Of a stretch of DNA of 64,000 nucleotides, positions 12,181 to 25,516 are shown one piece after another. Below the pieces are notes generated by a model, which ran no database searches, was not told where the DNA came from, and was given only the letters and a program-made list of their open reading frames with translations. The DNA is from Rhizophagus irregularis (lineage: Eukaryota > Glomeromycota > Glomeromycetes > Glomerales > Glomeraceae). Where the stretch lies: the NCBI RefSeq assembly GCF_026210795.1, contig NC_089452.1, positions 2,294,001 through 2,358,000 of the forward strand, read 5' to 3'. Every line of letters begins with the position of its first letter. Position 1 is the stretch's first letter. The position numbers and the translations under genes are program-made.

Positions 12181-15100
12181 TTGATTTTTTTTATTTTTTT
12201 TCTTTCTTTCTTTTTTATTAAAAAAAAAACAAATGTAAGGGAGGGAAAAATTTTTTTTTCGAAAATTAATGAGTTATTTTTATACTTTAGGACACACTGT
12301 ACTTGTACGACAAACAATTCAGTTGTATATCGATGATCTTGCCGTTTGTAATAATGATCTTCAATAACGTTTGGTTGATATTGTTGATATTGTTTCAATT
12401 AAATTTGATGACGCGATGGCGTAATATTTCTGTTTTTCATGTTTTTTCTAAGTATATCTTTATATATATAGAAATTCGTTTTGTTTAATATAAAAAATTC
12501 CAAATATTAAAAAGAAAATCGCACATATGAAAATTTTTTATAATGAGTAAACTACAGTATATATATGCATAAGTGCAAATTTTTTTTTAAAAAAAAAATT
12601 GATGGGTTTAAAATTAGCCGGTACAAGTGTACAAAGCTTAAATTTGGATTTCAAAGCAAAAACGTACAGTAATTTTGTGTTAATATCTAATTAGTAATTC
12701 GGTAGATTGACCGGTTACCAATTCGGTTTTTTTAACTGACGATCTCATAAAAAAAGACCAACCGCAGCCCGCAGTATCGCTATAAATGATGCTTTCACTA
12801 TGATAACGTTTAATGATAATTTGTGTATGGACAATAATATCATTTCACTAATAAGTCTTGAAACAATTTTTCGAATCATATTAACTTTGAACTTTTCCAG
12901 CAAACTGAATGCTGTCGTACCCAATTTCAATGAATTTGGATTATTTACGACTATATACGCGAATTTTTATAAAGGATGTGGAATAATTTTTAAGGAAGAA
13001 CTTTCAGTGATAATGTAATTTTTTTTTTATGTTATATTGTTATGTCTTGATCATTCGACATTACCATCATTTTTTTCGAATTATGAACCTCTTATACGCA
13101 AGAATTGTTCTAAGATCTATAATCGTGTTGCATATCGATTATCGATTTTCGTCTAATACTCATACAATTGTGCGTATTACGTATATTTAATTGCATAAAA
13201 TGAAAATAAACTAGCTAGAATTATCCATTAATATAAAGCCACCTGCGCGACTATCAAATGACATTCTGAACTCGTATTAGTTTGCAATATTAATCACGTG
13301 ATCCGAGTCTTGATTTACGAGTAGGAGTTCAATCTCAACAACAATAAATATTAGCCATAATGATTTTTCGCACTTTTTTTAAAAAATCCATCTAGTCTTT
13401 GAATAAAAGAACGATAAACAAATGTTATAACAGCATTTTTTGGTCGCAAATTTTATCGGTATGTTGTACTCTGGCAACAAATACATTACAAAAACCATAT
13501 TCATAAAGTCATTGATCTCACAGATTGGCAAATATCGTGTTTATTACATAATATTTACGACAAATGGTTATTATAGAATAATTATCTTTTTATGAGACAC
13601 GTGAATAAAAAATTACTAAGGAAAACCAATTTAGAATACTTTGTATGATCTACTTCCTGCTAATCTATTTTTGGTTAAAATATTCCTTTAGAACAACCGA
13701 TTCAATATATTGTAAGATGCCGTTAATGATTTAGCCGAGAATCTTTTTTTAGTAATAAAATTATAATGGGGTGATAATGACATAATAATATCTGAATTTA
13801 GTCAACTTTAAGAATTTTTGAAAAACAGAAAGGATTAACCGGTAAAAATCATGAGCTTATAAAATGATTTTCTTAAAATGAGTATTTTTTTACAAAAATT
13901 AAGATCGGTGAAAAATGTATCTGCAATAAGGGATAAATAAGGATAATATAATCATGTTGAAATCTAATATTGCTTTGTAAGGTATTTTTGAATGAAGTAT
14001 TTTTTAATGTTAATTAACGCTGAAAATACTTTTTATTTAATTAAATTTTTCTAAAACAAGGTTGAATTTTAAAAACTAAAAAAGATTTTATAATCCAGAG
14101 TAACCTGCTCCCTAGCTCTCCTTCCTCCCTTATTTGATTGAGACCTTAAAAGGTAAAACTTCTAAGCTAACCAGTTGGATGAAAAAACATCCCTTTCAAT
14201 CCCATGATATCTGTAGCCTTGAAGGTGAAGTCTTTTAATCATAAATTTTATTCTTTTAAATATTATTAATATTTTATATTAATATCGCTAAATTACAGTA
14301 TATGATTTACATGATTAAGATTCGGTCTCGTGATGATTTTTAGTAGAAATATCTTACAGAATTTTAATTTTATTCATATAATTCAGAATTTTGGATCATC
14401 TGGACAAGCAGGTACCTAATTTTATTGCAAGAAATTGCTTTTACTTTTTTGATTTCGCTGATCATATTATTAGTATCTCAAGTGCCGGATGGTATTACTC
14501 TAAGTCATAATTTCTTTAAAATCTTGAGAAACCATACACGCATTCTCCTCGGACTCCTTCGTAACGACCAAAGAATCATAGAACATATTCATAATCACCG
14601 GCGTCATTTTAAAGAATTTAAAATGACCCGCCCATGTTCTAACACTGTCTTCTTCTAATATTGTAAAATCATGAGCGAGATTGCGTTAAACATACTATAC
14701 CGTATGGACTCTGACCAGAATTTGGAAAAGGGACTCATGGAATTTATAAGATTTAATGTATTATTTATTTAGTCCTATTCTATTAGGAATAGAAAAGGCA
14801 ATCAAAGATATATTTGTATATAAAATATCAAACCCTACTAATGAAGCAATAGTAGGTGAATTAGTAAATTAATTTAATTTTTATTTTTTTTGAAAAGATA
14901 CATTTTTCTTATTAATAGATTATGAACTAACCTAAATCTTATAATTATTATTACATTTTATAAGTGAAATTTATTATTCATAATATATTTATAATGATAA
15001 TAAAAATATATTTATTTTGTTTTCTTAATTTTTGTACTCAGAATTTTTTCGTTCGGCGAAGATCATTTATGTTTTGCCATGATATTTTACTTACAAAGAG

Positions 15101-16879
15101 ATAATCAAGAAATTGATCCTTTTTATCTGAATTAGTCAATCCGCAATTCTCGTGTGTTATGTATCGTTTTATCAATCAGCAATTATGCCCAATAGCGTAT
15201 ATTTGTCAATTTGTATTATTAATTGTCCGAAGCGTAGCGAAGAACTATTTAACATATTTAACCCCTGTTTTTGTCCCTGTCACAATCGACAATTTTATTT
15301 CCTTTTTTTTTGAATATGTATCACGATTTATGTAACATTACCTATTTGACCCCTGAAATATGCCACAATGCAACGCGAAGGACTTGAACGGTTTCCATTT
15401 TCCTAGTATGTATTAAAATATGGAGCTACTGGCGCCAAATAAAAAATTTATAAACCTAGCACGATAATTTCAGAAAATAATTCTGCTAATAATTAAAAGA
15501 AATCAATCAATTTTACAATAACAAGATTTAACATAATTCAAACTTTGATGCACCGATACTGTTGCTTTAGGGAAAAATATAAATTATCGGTAGATTATAA
15601 TTTGTGCTAGTCTAATTCTGACCGGAATTAAGATGGTTCAAAATTCCAAAAAAAAAAAAAAATTAATTTTGTAATTTCAGTTAATTTCAGCCAAATCGTT
15701 AACAAATAATGCTAGTGTAACTTAAAATATCGGGTACATACTACATCGCGAGATTATATAATATCGGTACAATGAGGTTTTTTATTAATTGTGAATGGGT
15801 CATGAAAATTCATCGGTACAGTGCAATTATCTGAATGTATATATATAAACACAATGGTTTTCAAATTATTAAATAAAGCGAAAATAAATGGGTTTCTATC
15901 AAATAAAAATCAAATGAACTTTCAAACCTTCTTTTCACTCTTAAGTAAAACTTGTTGACTAAGAAAAAAATACGAAAAATTCTTTAAGGCCGCACATAAA
16001 GTCCACGCCATGTGTATTTTAAGAAATAAACGTGATTACAAATGATCACATTAATTACCAAAAGGATCCCTGCACTAAATTCTTAAATAACGATTGTAAA
16101 AAATTTAAAAAATCAAACGAACACTAGTTGATATTCTTTCGTGTCTTATTATTATTCAATAACGACTTTGTTAAAAAAAAAAGAACATATGAAATAATTC
16201 ATCACAAAAACCATACCAATGTTAATCAACGATCATGGGACTTTTGCTTTTCTCCATTACCCAAAGCGGGCGTTATCCTAGTTATCTTGATCAGATATTT
16301 TACATCATCGAAGATAATATAGATATTTTTATTGATATAAATGATATTTTGATTTGTTATACAGTATAAAAGTACATAATTGTTTAAATCACGTAACATG
16401 TACTGAATATATCCTTAATTTTTCTCTATTCATCTCAGAAGTTGTTGCGTCAATTCTATTAATTCTATTCGTAAATCTTATTCCTTTAAATTTATTTCAC
16501 CTGGTTTGTTATCATGAGATGAATAATAAAGTTTCATAAATGTTATATAAATACATGACAAAAACATTAGAATGCTTAACACAAGACTAGCTATAAAATC
16601 ATTGCAGAGAATTGAATTACGTTCTTTCTCTTCCAACCTATTGCACAACAAATCCCTATTTTTATGGAATAATATCGTGTTTAAGATAACTAAAAAATAA
16701 ATAAATAATTCGATTAATAAAAAAGATTTTTTATTAATATTTTAACGCAAAAAAAAAATCCGACTTTTAAAAAAAAATAAAAATCATAAAAATCACCTGT
16801 TAAAGACCACGTAAACAATAATATCCTAAATAAAGAAGAAAAATAAAAAATTCAGAGTTAAATATTTATAATAAATATA
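12181..16879. other. Intergenic, AT-rich, few signals
   Basis: Apart from the possible remnant at 14500-14685 nothing convincing is seen. Overlapping frames at 12745-13018 on both strands lack family features or codon structure. Confidence 0.5.
14500..14685 (-). pseudogene. Possible coding remnant, unidentified
   Basis: An open frame of about 61 codons with normal-looking amino-acid composition (for example TWAGHFKFFKMTPVIMNMFY), bounded by stops and with no ATG at its start. A further readable stretch in another frame lies downstream at about 14420-14470. Probably a fragment of an old gene; family not recognised. Confidence 0.3.
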
Positions 16880-17552
16880 TTATGTATTCTTAAATAAATT
16901 TTTTACATACGAGTTAATATTTCGGCTAATTATTTTATACAATAATCCGTTAGATTGCTTTACTTCTATTTCGATATTCTTGAGCTTATCAGCTTTCTGT
17001 ATAAGTTTAACTCTTTTAACAATCTTTTCACCTTTAATAGTAACATATACTATTAAAAAAAAAATATATTAGAGAAATTTGTATAAATCGTTACGAAACA
17101 ATCTGCGTATTTTGAATTCTTTTTTAAATAATGTATATTATACCTAATAGGGCAATTGATATTAATATCGTCGGCAGGCATACGATTGAGATGATAAATC
17201 TATTTCTGAAATTATTCAAATAATAAATAATAAATAATTTTTGGTTAATGTTTTAAATATTTAACATAATAAAAAAATTGGAAAAATTTCATCCAATACT
17301 TACTTATCTCGAAGTAATTGAAATTCATTATTCAATTTAATATCAGTAGTAGGATTAAAAGAATCGTATAATATGATGTTCGATATTTCTAATAATTAAT
17401 AATTTTAATTAATTTTCATTTTTTAAGTTTGAGGTAAAAATATTATTATATCTATAAATATATATATAAATATATATACCAAGGGATAACATGATGGTTG
17501 ACAATATAAGTTGGAATATTCTCCAACGACGTAAAGTAATTGTGTCGTTCAT
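16880..17552 (-). CDS. Small two-helix membrane protein, four exons
   Basis: Gene found by joining short exons on the minus strand: 17480-17552, 17304-17388, 17144-17205 and 16880-17049. All three introns have GT-AG ends (donors gtatat, gtaagt, gtataa) and the phases match exactly, giving 390 nt, 129 residues plus TAA. Protein start: MNDTITLRRWRIFQLILSTI. Hydrophobic segment 1 lies at about residues 12-32. Segment 2 (FIISIVCLPTILISIALLVY) lies at about residues 56-77. A lysine-rich C-terminal tail follows (GEKIVKRVKLIQKADKLKN). The loop between the helices carries NPTTDIKLNNEFQLLRDK. Likely an integral membrane protein; family and function not recognised. Confidence 0.78.
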
Positions 17553-20500
17553 AATAAAATTATGTTCGTTGCGTTCTCTTTTTTTTATATGTTTTTGTAT
17601 AAAGTCGTAAAAAAAAAAAAAAAAATATTATCAAAATACTTTAGTTTTTTTTTTAAAAAAAAAGAAAGTTTTGCTTTATTTAAAAAAAAAAAGAATCATT
17701 AAATTCAGACAAAACTTAATCTAAAAAAATTTTTTTTTCAAAAAAGAAATTTATAAGAAAAAAAAATTGTCTGACTGAAATTAAAAACGCATTATTATTT
17801 TTTCACATTTTTCACACTTTTGGCGCCATACCCGTATTTTAAATAAACAAATAAAAATTAATTAACCTATTTATAAACTCGTTGATCATAATGTAAATGA
17901 ACCGAATTTGGTAAATCAAAATAAATGTGGCAACAAGATTTCTTTATTCGATTTCTTGGCACTAAAAATTCTTTGTTTATCAATACTTATTTATTTCGCC
18001 TAATATCAAAAAAGGAAAATCTTTAAAGTCATATTAATCCAATCGAGTAGATTTAAATTACGTAATTAATTAATTTAAAAGTTTCTTCCAAAGTTATTTT
18101 TAAAACGATATTATTGGTAAGAAATTCAATATAGAATATTTATTTATTTTTATACATAATAAAATTACTTTTCAAATTTTACTACATAGAAACGAAACTT
18201 TTCGATATTGTACTAAACAAATCGAGTATTTCCGATGACGCACATTATTAAACACGAGAAGCAGAGTAAATCACGGAATTTTCAAATTCCCATGGAGTCT
18301 CGTTGTAGACATTAAGAATAAACTGGACAAATTAATTCTCTGTGTTAACATAATAATTTCTTAAATGATTCTACGAACAAGTACATACTGTAATTACTTG
18401 TGAGGATATTAAAGGATAATTAATTGTTTTTACAAGCGTCGTTTTTTGTAGAACTTGGCCGGTTGGTCTCGAATCAGAACGAGTAAATTCGAGAACTCAG
18501 AGTAACCCGAGCCAGGACTCGAGTCAGGACTCGAGTCAAAGCATAGTGCGGGTTTAACCAACTCCGCATGTGATACAGGCCGACATTACGAAAGTTCTGG
18601 CCGGAATTACAGATCACGTGTTATTCGACCTTCCGCTTTATATTTATTTATTAAAATAAAAATAAATTATGCACTGACATGATTGTCCGGAGTGTTAGCT
18701 TTACTGCACTGCATTTAGGGATGGGACGACTCTATCGGTTCGGTTTCGGTTTCACGAACCGGAACGAGTCAAACCGAATCGACTTGAACCGGCTCTGATA
18801 ATTCATAATTCCGGCCAGAATTATATGATCCGCACAAAATTCCTTTTTTGGAAATATGCAGCGGCACGTGATCTAATTGGCCAAAACCGACTTTCAGAGT
18901 CGAATCTCATGGAACCATTCGTTCCGTTCGCGCTGCTCAAAAATGGTTCCGACGTTCGGATGACGTTTTATTATTATGTACCTATTGGGAATCGAAATAA
19001 TATCGATGAAAAATTACAAATAAAATTTCTCCCGATCAGGCTTTATCTGTTGTTTTTTAATACTTTTTTTTTTTTGATCGATGCTAGTTACTTCGCAATG
19101 ATCATCTCCGGCTCAAAAATAAACTTTATAAACTGTAATCCGCATACATTTATTTTATTGCATTCGCTAGTAGATTGAGGAAATTTCTCGTTTCATATAT
19201 TTAACTTATTTATTGTGTATTTATAGGCAATGTGTACCTAAGTCTTAATTTAAATACCATTATGGACGGCACAGATTCATTGAGTTGATTGAAGCTAAAG
19301 ACCTGATGCAGGAACATGGGTTTACCATAAAATCCCGACACCAAGATCCCGAGTTGAAATAAAATCCCGATAGTCACAAATTCCGACAGTTAAAAATCTT
19401 GACAATCAAAATCCAAAAGGTTTTTTATAAATATAATTTTAAAATGACGCAGTAAGAGGTTAATTCATTGTAAATTTTATTAATACCAATGTAAATTGTT
19501 TACAAATTTTATTAATATTAATGCAAATTAACTAACGTTACTATATTATTAATGAAATTAAAAGAAAAAATTTTTTATCTTAGTTAAAAGGATTATGTAC
19601 AGTATATTACTAGACTACTAAACTGTTTCTTATCATCTAAAATTAGAAACAAAAAAATTAACTAAACTCAAATTCATCTGATCGAATCTCAGCCAGGATT
19701 TTGGCTGTCAAGATTTAGATCATCGGGATTCTGCATTTATCGGGATTTTGGTGTCGGGATTATAGACTGTCGATATTATAGGGACTGGGAATAACCGACC
19801 GCACCCGAGATATGTTTGTCATCACAATTTGGGATAGGTTTTACTTTATTTTTTATATTTAGTTGTGCGCATTTTCACGTAAAAAAAAAAAAAATTTTTA
19901 TTTTATTTACTACATATTTTATAAATCTAACAAAGATACACATCGTGTTTTATTTGTTTATATTATAATATTTTTTATTATAATTTGAAAAATTAAAAAT
20001 ATGATAAAGAAATTAATAAATATAAATTTTTCATAACAACGAAACTGACGTATTTTTCAAGATGTATTTGTAATTATAAATCACAATACATTCAAGTATC
20101 ACAATAATTTAATAAAGATAACAAATTGTATACACTTTCGTTATAAAAGTTATAGAAGTTATATGATAGTGAGGAGAAAGTGGTTATCTAATCTGACGTA
20201 ATTGATTAAAACGAGACTACTATCCAAAATCACATGTAACTAGGGATGTGTAACTGACAAACTTTTCGGTGGCGTTGCTAACCTTTTTTTCTTGATTTTT
20301 TGACATGACTCTTTTTTGCCATTTTTCCAAACTGCAGCGCTTGCCTTTTCTATAAAATAAGAAAAATGACGTTAGAATTGTCAAAATAACACGAGTCTAA
20401 TAATAATGCATTACTTTTGAAAATCTGACCATGATACTTAAACGTCCTTCTCTGTTTTTAGGAATTCAGATTATTACAAATCTTTGAGTGCAAGGCTTTT

Positions 20501-22367
20501 GCTGCATGAATAACAGAAATTAGTGATTGTAACTTGGTTCAAAACCTTGATGAAAACTAACAGTTGCACATTGCTGACCTTTTTGTTTTTCTGAAGGGTG
20601 TCTTTATATATTTCAGATTAAGCAAAATGTTCTGTTACCATGCCAACCCAAATCATTCATATTTTTAGTTCAATAGTACAGTACTCACATTCTGTCTTTA
20701 TTTAGATCAACTACACATGATCATGGATGAATTTTGCCTTAAAATTTTGAAAATTGCAATGGTATTAACTGTTATTGAAATTTAGTCCAAAGTTTTATTC
20801 ACTTTCTTTTTATTGTTTTTTATATATAGCACGAATAAAGTTGTACTTGTTCTTTTGTATTTTAATCCAAAAAAATCATCTCTTTTATTAAAATAAATTA
20901 ATGATTGAAATTATTATAAAAATATTTATCCATTTTAGTTTAACGAAGAACTGATATGTACAATTTTTAAATTCATATAAGATTGAACTATAAATAAATT
21001 GCTAAAAAAAAAAACATTTTGTTTCACGAAGTTCAGAGAGAAAAATAATTTTTTTTTTAACAATTGTTGTGTTAGTTATTAATTAATTTATTATATAATA
21101 TATGATATAAAGGACTTGCCTTTCCGAAAAATCACGTGAATCTTGTACGGCTTGACGCAGCAATTTACACATATGCGGATAAATTAAAAGCCCGTACGAT
21201 TTTTTTTAAAAAAATTCATTGAAGACCAAATTTAGATACTCCTTATGTTCCATATTCGGATAATAATATAATATTAATGCCTATCCGGAATATAATCTCT
21301 TGAGATGATGCGATTAGCCGCAACAGGATGTCAATTTAATTTTTTAAACCGAAAATTTTTTTCTTTTTTTTTGGGTTTTTTTTTAAATACGAAATTTTTT
21401 CTTTTGACTAACTGATTTTTTTTCTTTAAACAATTTTAATAATGGTTATTTTCTTTATTAATATTTTCTTTTTCTTAATCTTTTGCCTTTTTTTTTTTGA
21501 TCAGCCAGTCCGCGATGTAATAAACATTAATTTTCCTTTTTTTTTTATTTATTAATATATTTTATAAAAAAATAAATTAATAATTTTTTAAATTTTTTTT
21601 TTATAATTAATTAATACCTATTTTAATATTGTTCTTTTTTATTATTAATTATTATAATTTATTTAGTAAAATTTTAATCAATTTTTATTTTTCATACATT
21701 ATAATCTATTCTAAATTAATATCGTAGACATATTAAAGTCAATTCAATAAAAAGTAGCAGGAAATATATGATTCTTATTATCTGTTATGGTACTAGCTGA
21801 AACCTGTTGTGTTGTAACAGGATTAATAACTAATCGATATAGTGATATCAACCGTCATGAAAAATGCTGGCACGAAAATTAAATGGCTTAGATCATATTT
21901 TTACATTTATTTATAATTATAAAAAAAATGACAAAATTTTACTTTTTTATCTAAAGCAATGAATATTAATAAATAGTAGTTTTGTAGAGTATAAACAACA
22001 TTTGGATCTGATTTATACCTTTTATCTCCTCTGAACACTAAAATATAATAAATCTAAAATATCGCAAATCATATACGTTATGGCAAACCGCTCCAGTTAT
22101 AAGTCCGCCATACTTTACACGTTATTATTTGTTAATAGCGGTGGGTTACCTGCTATTATTGCCTTGAGTAATATAGAGTAAATAGCAGATTTTATTATTA
22201 AAATTTTTATTTACCCTTTTGAAAAATGATTTTAAAATATCTTTATTATTACGAAAATTTTTAAAAGCTGTTATAATAATTGTGTGTTATTGTAAAGGCG
22301 TGCTTAATAAATGATGTGGCGAAAAGATTATTTATGAAATTTGTTAGAGAAGCTTCGCCTGATTGTC
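17553..22367. other. Intergenic, AT-rich, with repeat debris
   Basis: No gene supported. Contains the inverted-repeat element at 19329-19781. A patch at 18441-18960 is rich in repeated CTCGAGTC, GGTTCGG and CGGCCAGAATTA words and looks like old transposon ends. Long A/T homopolymers lie at 17610-17770 and 21360-21600. Confidence 0.5.
19329..19781. mobile_element. Inverted-repeat element with AATCCCGAC sub-repeats
   Basis: The left arm (from 19329) has AAATCCCGACACCAAGATCC, a TCCCGAT, then AAATCTTGACAATCAAAATCC-like words. The right arm (about 19690-19781) carries the same words in reverse complement (GGATTTTGGCTGTCAAGATT, GGGATTTTGGTGTCGGGATT). The core is about 260 bases and non-coding. A non-autonomous fold-back or MITE-like element; no target duplication identified. 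Confidence 0.65.
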
Positions 22368-23696
22368 TTAAAATTTAAATCCCTGAGCTGGTTCGTGCAC
22401 GAAGGAAAACTGATCTAGGACATCAATTCCCACAAGAGATCTGTCTACTTGGTCACCAGCACTTTTCTCCCAAACTCTGAGTATATCTATACTCACCCAC
22501 TTACTCCACCCATTATTATCTCCGAGAGCAATTTCAAATGTCGAAGATGCATAATAAACGTGAGCAGGGTGTCCATATCCGATTGCTTGGACTTTTGAAA
22601 CTCGTCATCCCTTTTTTCCAAGCACACTACGGACATGGTAAGGAAGGGTTGTTTCTGGTGCACCTGAATCAATTACAGTCTTATAAAGTTTACCATCTTC
22701 GGCGGGATCATTAAAATTAAGCTCGAGTGCTAATGGTCGTCGTAGTTCCTAATCTTCTAACCATTACTCTAACCTTCTAACCTTTATTGTAGGTACTGAT
22801 GGTACTGATGGCACTGTTTTGTAATAATAACCAATATTTCAGACCATGTGTTCTTGATTAGCATGATGAGCAGACACTGTTCTTGCTGGTGGAGATTCTG
22901 CAGCACTATCACGACGTTTTTTATCAACTGGTAAATATATTGCGTCAGGCATTTCGTCTTCGAGGTCCTCTAATTCCTTGCTCGTATATTCTGATGTCCC
23001 GTATTTCTTCACTTCTTGTTTATACACCAACACGTAGTCATCCTTATGCTCATCAAATGTTCCTTTATCGATATTGTTATAGAAGTAGATAGGATTGAGC
23101 GCTGATTCGTCATCATATTCTAGGGCTGATTCGTCAGCCAAGTAAAAGAAAGCTGTGCTTCTGTTGGCATCGTCCATTGAGGCAGGCCACCTGAAGTTCT
23201 GGCCCACATGATTCTACAAAGGCATTAGTTAGAAACAATATCAAAGCACTACAACATATATTACTTGTACATCAGAGAAATTTTCAGCCTTACCCAGAAA
23301 CTTCTGCGCTAGTTCTGCGCTTGTCCTGATCATGTTTCGTATTTGTGAAGAGACTCAACTGTCTCAGGTGGATTGGAGATTTCAGTCATAGTTAAATTTA
23401 GTGCCTTAGGTGGGATGGAAGTTGTATCATTATTGAAAATGAAATCGTTCGTTGACTTTTTTTCCAATGGACTTTAAAAATTTGAGCATTTTAAACAACT
23501 TCTTCTTTCCTGCAGATAAAGAAAGCGTTTAATATGATACAATGAAGGTAAAATGAAACAATGGCTAAAAAAAATCAATTCAGGTTGTGTTAACCATATT
23601 GTTACGATTCACTTACCAGCAACGGGTTGCTCTGAATGTGTTTTTTGAGTGGGTTTGACGATAAGAAGCAGGAAAGAAAAGCACAAGAATAATTAA
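22368..23696 (-). pseudogene. Secreted aspartyl-protease-like gene, decayed
   Basis: Minus-strand exons can be joined as 23617 to about 23696, 23509 downward, 23213 to 22845, and 22748 to 22368, with GT-AG borders. The reading starts with a signal-peptide-like stretch (LFLCFSFLLLIV) but no ATG is left. It passes ALNLTMTEISNPPETVESLH, then NHVGQNFRWPASMDDANRST. It ends with a protease half carrying the catalytic D[ST]G motif in KTVIDSGAPETTLPY and QFSFVHEPAQ near the C-terminus. Lesions: a frame change at the A7 run 23457-23463, another near 23330, and an in-frame TGA at 22605-22607. Each reading block is clean on both sides of its lesion. Family: retropepsin/pepsin-like acid protease; the exact subfamily is not certain. 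Confidence 0.7.
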
Positions 23697-25516
23697 ATAT
23701 TCGGTATTATTGACAAATATGACAGACTGGTAAATCATAAGCACGCATCAGACTTCTTTGATAGTCCTTTCAAGTATACGAGCTTAGCGTTATTTGTCTT
23801 GCAGAGATTAAGTAATTTTTCTACATCAGCTAATTTAATATCCTTGTCAGAAAGATATACGTCTTCCCATTCTCACCTAATTTATTAGAGACTTTGAATA
23901 GTAGCAACAATATTATCAAGTGACATGATATAGCTATTTATGATTTTTGCGTAAAATTAGTTTCACAAGTGGTTTGAAAAAAAAATGGATTTTTTTTGCG
24001 GAAGGATATATATATATATATATGAAACCGATTGTCGCACAGATTTATCTAACTCATCAGTTGATCAGGGATTTCAATCCGGATATATCCGTAATCCGGA
24101 TTGAATTTGGACTATAATTTTTAACATTGATAAATCCAGATAACGATATCCGGATGAACATCCGGACGAATATAAAGTTTTTTTTCTCAGTTTTCCATTT
24201 TGATAATGACTACACTTATACAGTTATATACCCCTTTTTTATTTCCTTCTTTATTCAATTGTCATGAGAAAAATAATTTATCAATTTTATTAAACCAATT
24301 TTTTTTTCGTTGAGAATTGTCATTTTTACAAAATTTATAGATAATTACTAATAATATTTAAGATGATGATGATGATGAAATGATCAAACAAAATCTTAAA
24401 AGGGTAATACTAAACCCTTAATACAAAACTTTTAAGAATTTTAATTAATTAATAAACGGATGATCCATTAAAATTTGGATTAGGATTGATCCGGATAGAT
24501 CCTAATTTAACGGCAAATTAGGTAAATTAAGGATCAATCCGTAAATTATCAATTATCAGATCCGGATTGCCAGCCTGAGCAGATTTGGATGACGTTTTAA
24601 AATAGGATCGGATCACTAATTTTAATGATCGAAAATTAATACCAACCGCAACTTATTTTTGTGAAATTCACCACACAGAAACAAAAAACAAATAAATTTA
24701 ATCTTTGTAGTTACGTACTATATCATTGATTGTCTTACGAGATTTATCATAATATCAAGTTAATAAATAATTCAAAATTAAAATTTTAAATTCTTAAATT
24801 CTTTTATTTTTCTTGTTAGCGTAAAACCTAAATAGACTATATTCTAATCTATGATTGTATATTGGTTTCGTCCAGAAGTAATAAAGAATGTGCATTGTTC
24901 ACAAAAAAAAAATATTCTTTTTTTTACATAAAAAGTAATAAATTTGATATCATAAAACAATTTTGGCCAATCACTATACCCCGGGTACACGTTAAGGATC
25001 GGATCACCCATAAAGAAATTACCAATATCACGTGATTCAATCTCCCTAGCTGGTGGCTTTCCATAATACAGTAAATATGTGATCTAAAGTCTTTCTGGTG
25101 ACTTAAAAAATTTTTTTTATGTCTACTTGTTTCTATGTGTAGTTATTTGTAATCTAAACAACTTATTTTACACATTATTAAAATTCTTAAATTATATAAA
25201 TCTTACAGTAAACGCGTTGGTAAATTCATTGACAACGTACGACCATCGCTCAAATAATGATGTACACTAGTAGGGTTTAAGCTACAAAATTGGTGACTTC
25301 CAAAAAACAAGTATTAGTACTCATTTATTTATTCATATTAGACAGTTACTTTAAATATAAATAAACAATTTATTCGTAATCTCTAGTAGTAAATTACAAA
25401 TTCAAGTCTTAAATAAATGTCGTATCTGAATTCTAATTTCTTTAAAAAAATTATTAAATATTTCTATATATTCTGTATCGGCAGAATAACGAAATATTTT
25501 ACTTCTGTAGTTTTAG
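23697..25516. other. Intergenic with possible hAT-like non-autonomous element
   Basis: No gene. About 24067-24570 is bounded by CAGGG/CCTG ends and filled with CCGGAT and ATCCGG words, like the sub-terminal repeats of the hAT element at 58133-62195. No matching 8-base duplication was found, so this is weak. Confidence 0.4.

Noticed and set aside
12147-12398. Minus-strand frame overlapping the F-box start
   Set aside because: Low complexity in the 5' flank; the F-box frame explains the overlap.
12745-13018. Two opposing frames of 61 and 72 codons
   Set aside because: Neither shows domain features or splice structure; antisense shadows of one another.
18590-18830. Inverted GGCCGGAATTA words suggesting a MITE
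   Set aside because: Only about 15 bases match between arms and no clear ends; kept as repeat debris.
24067-24570. hAT-like element with CCGGAT sub-terminal words
   Set aside because: No 8 bp target duplication could be found, so it is mentioned only in the spacer description.
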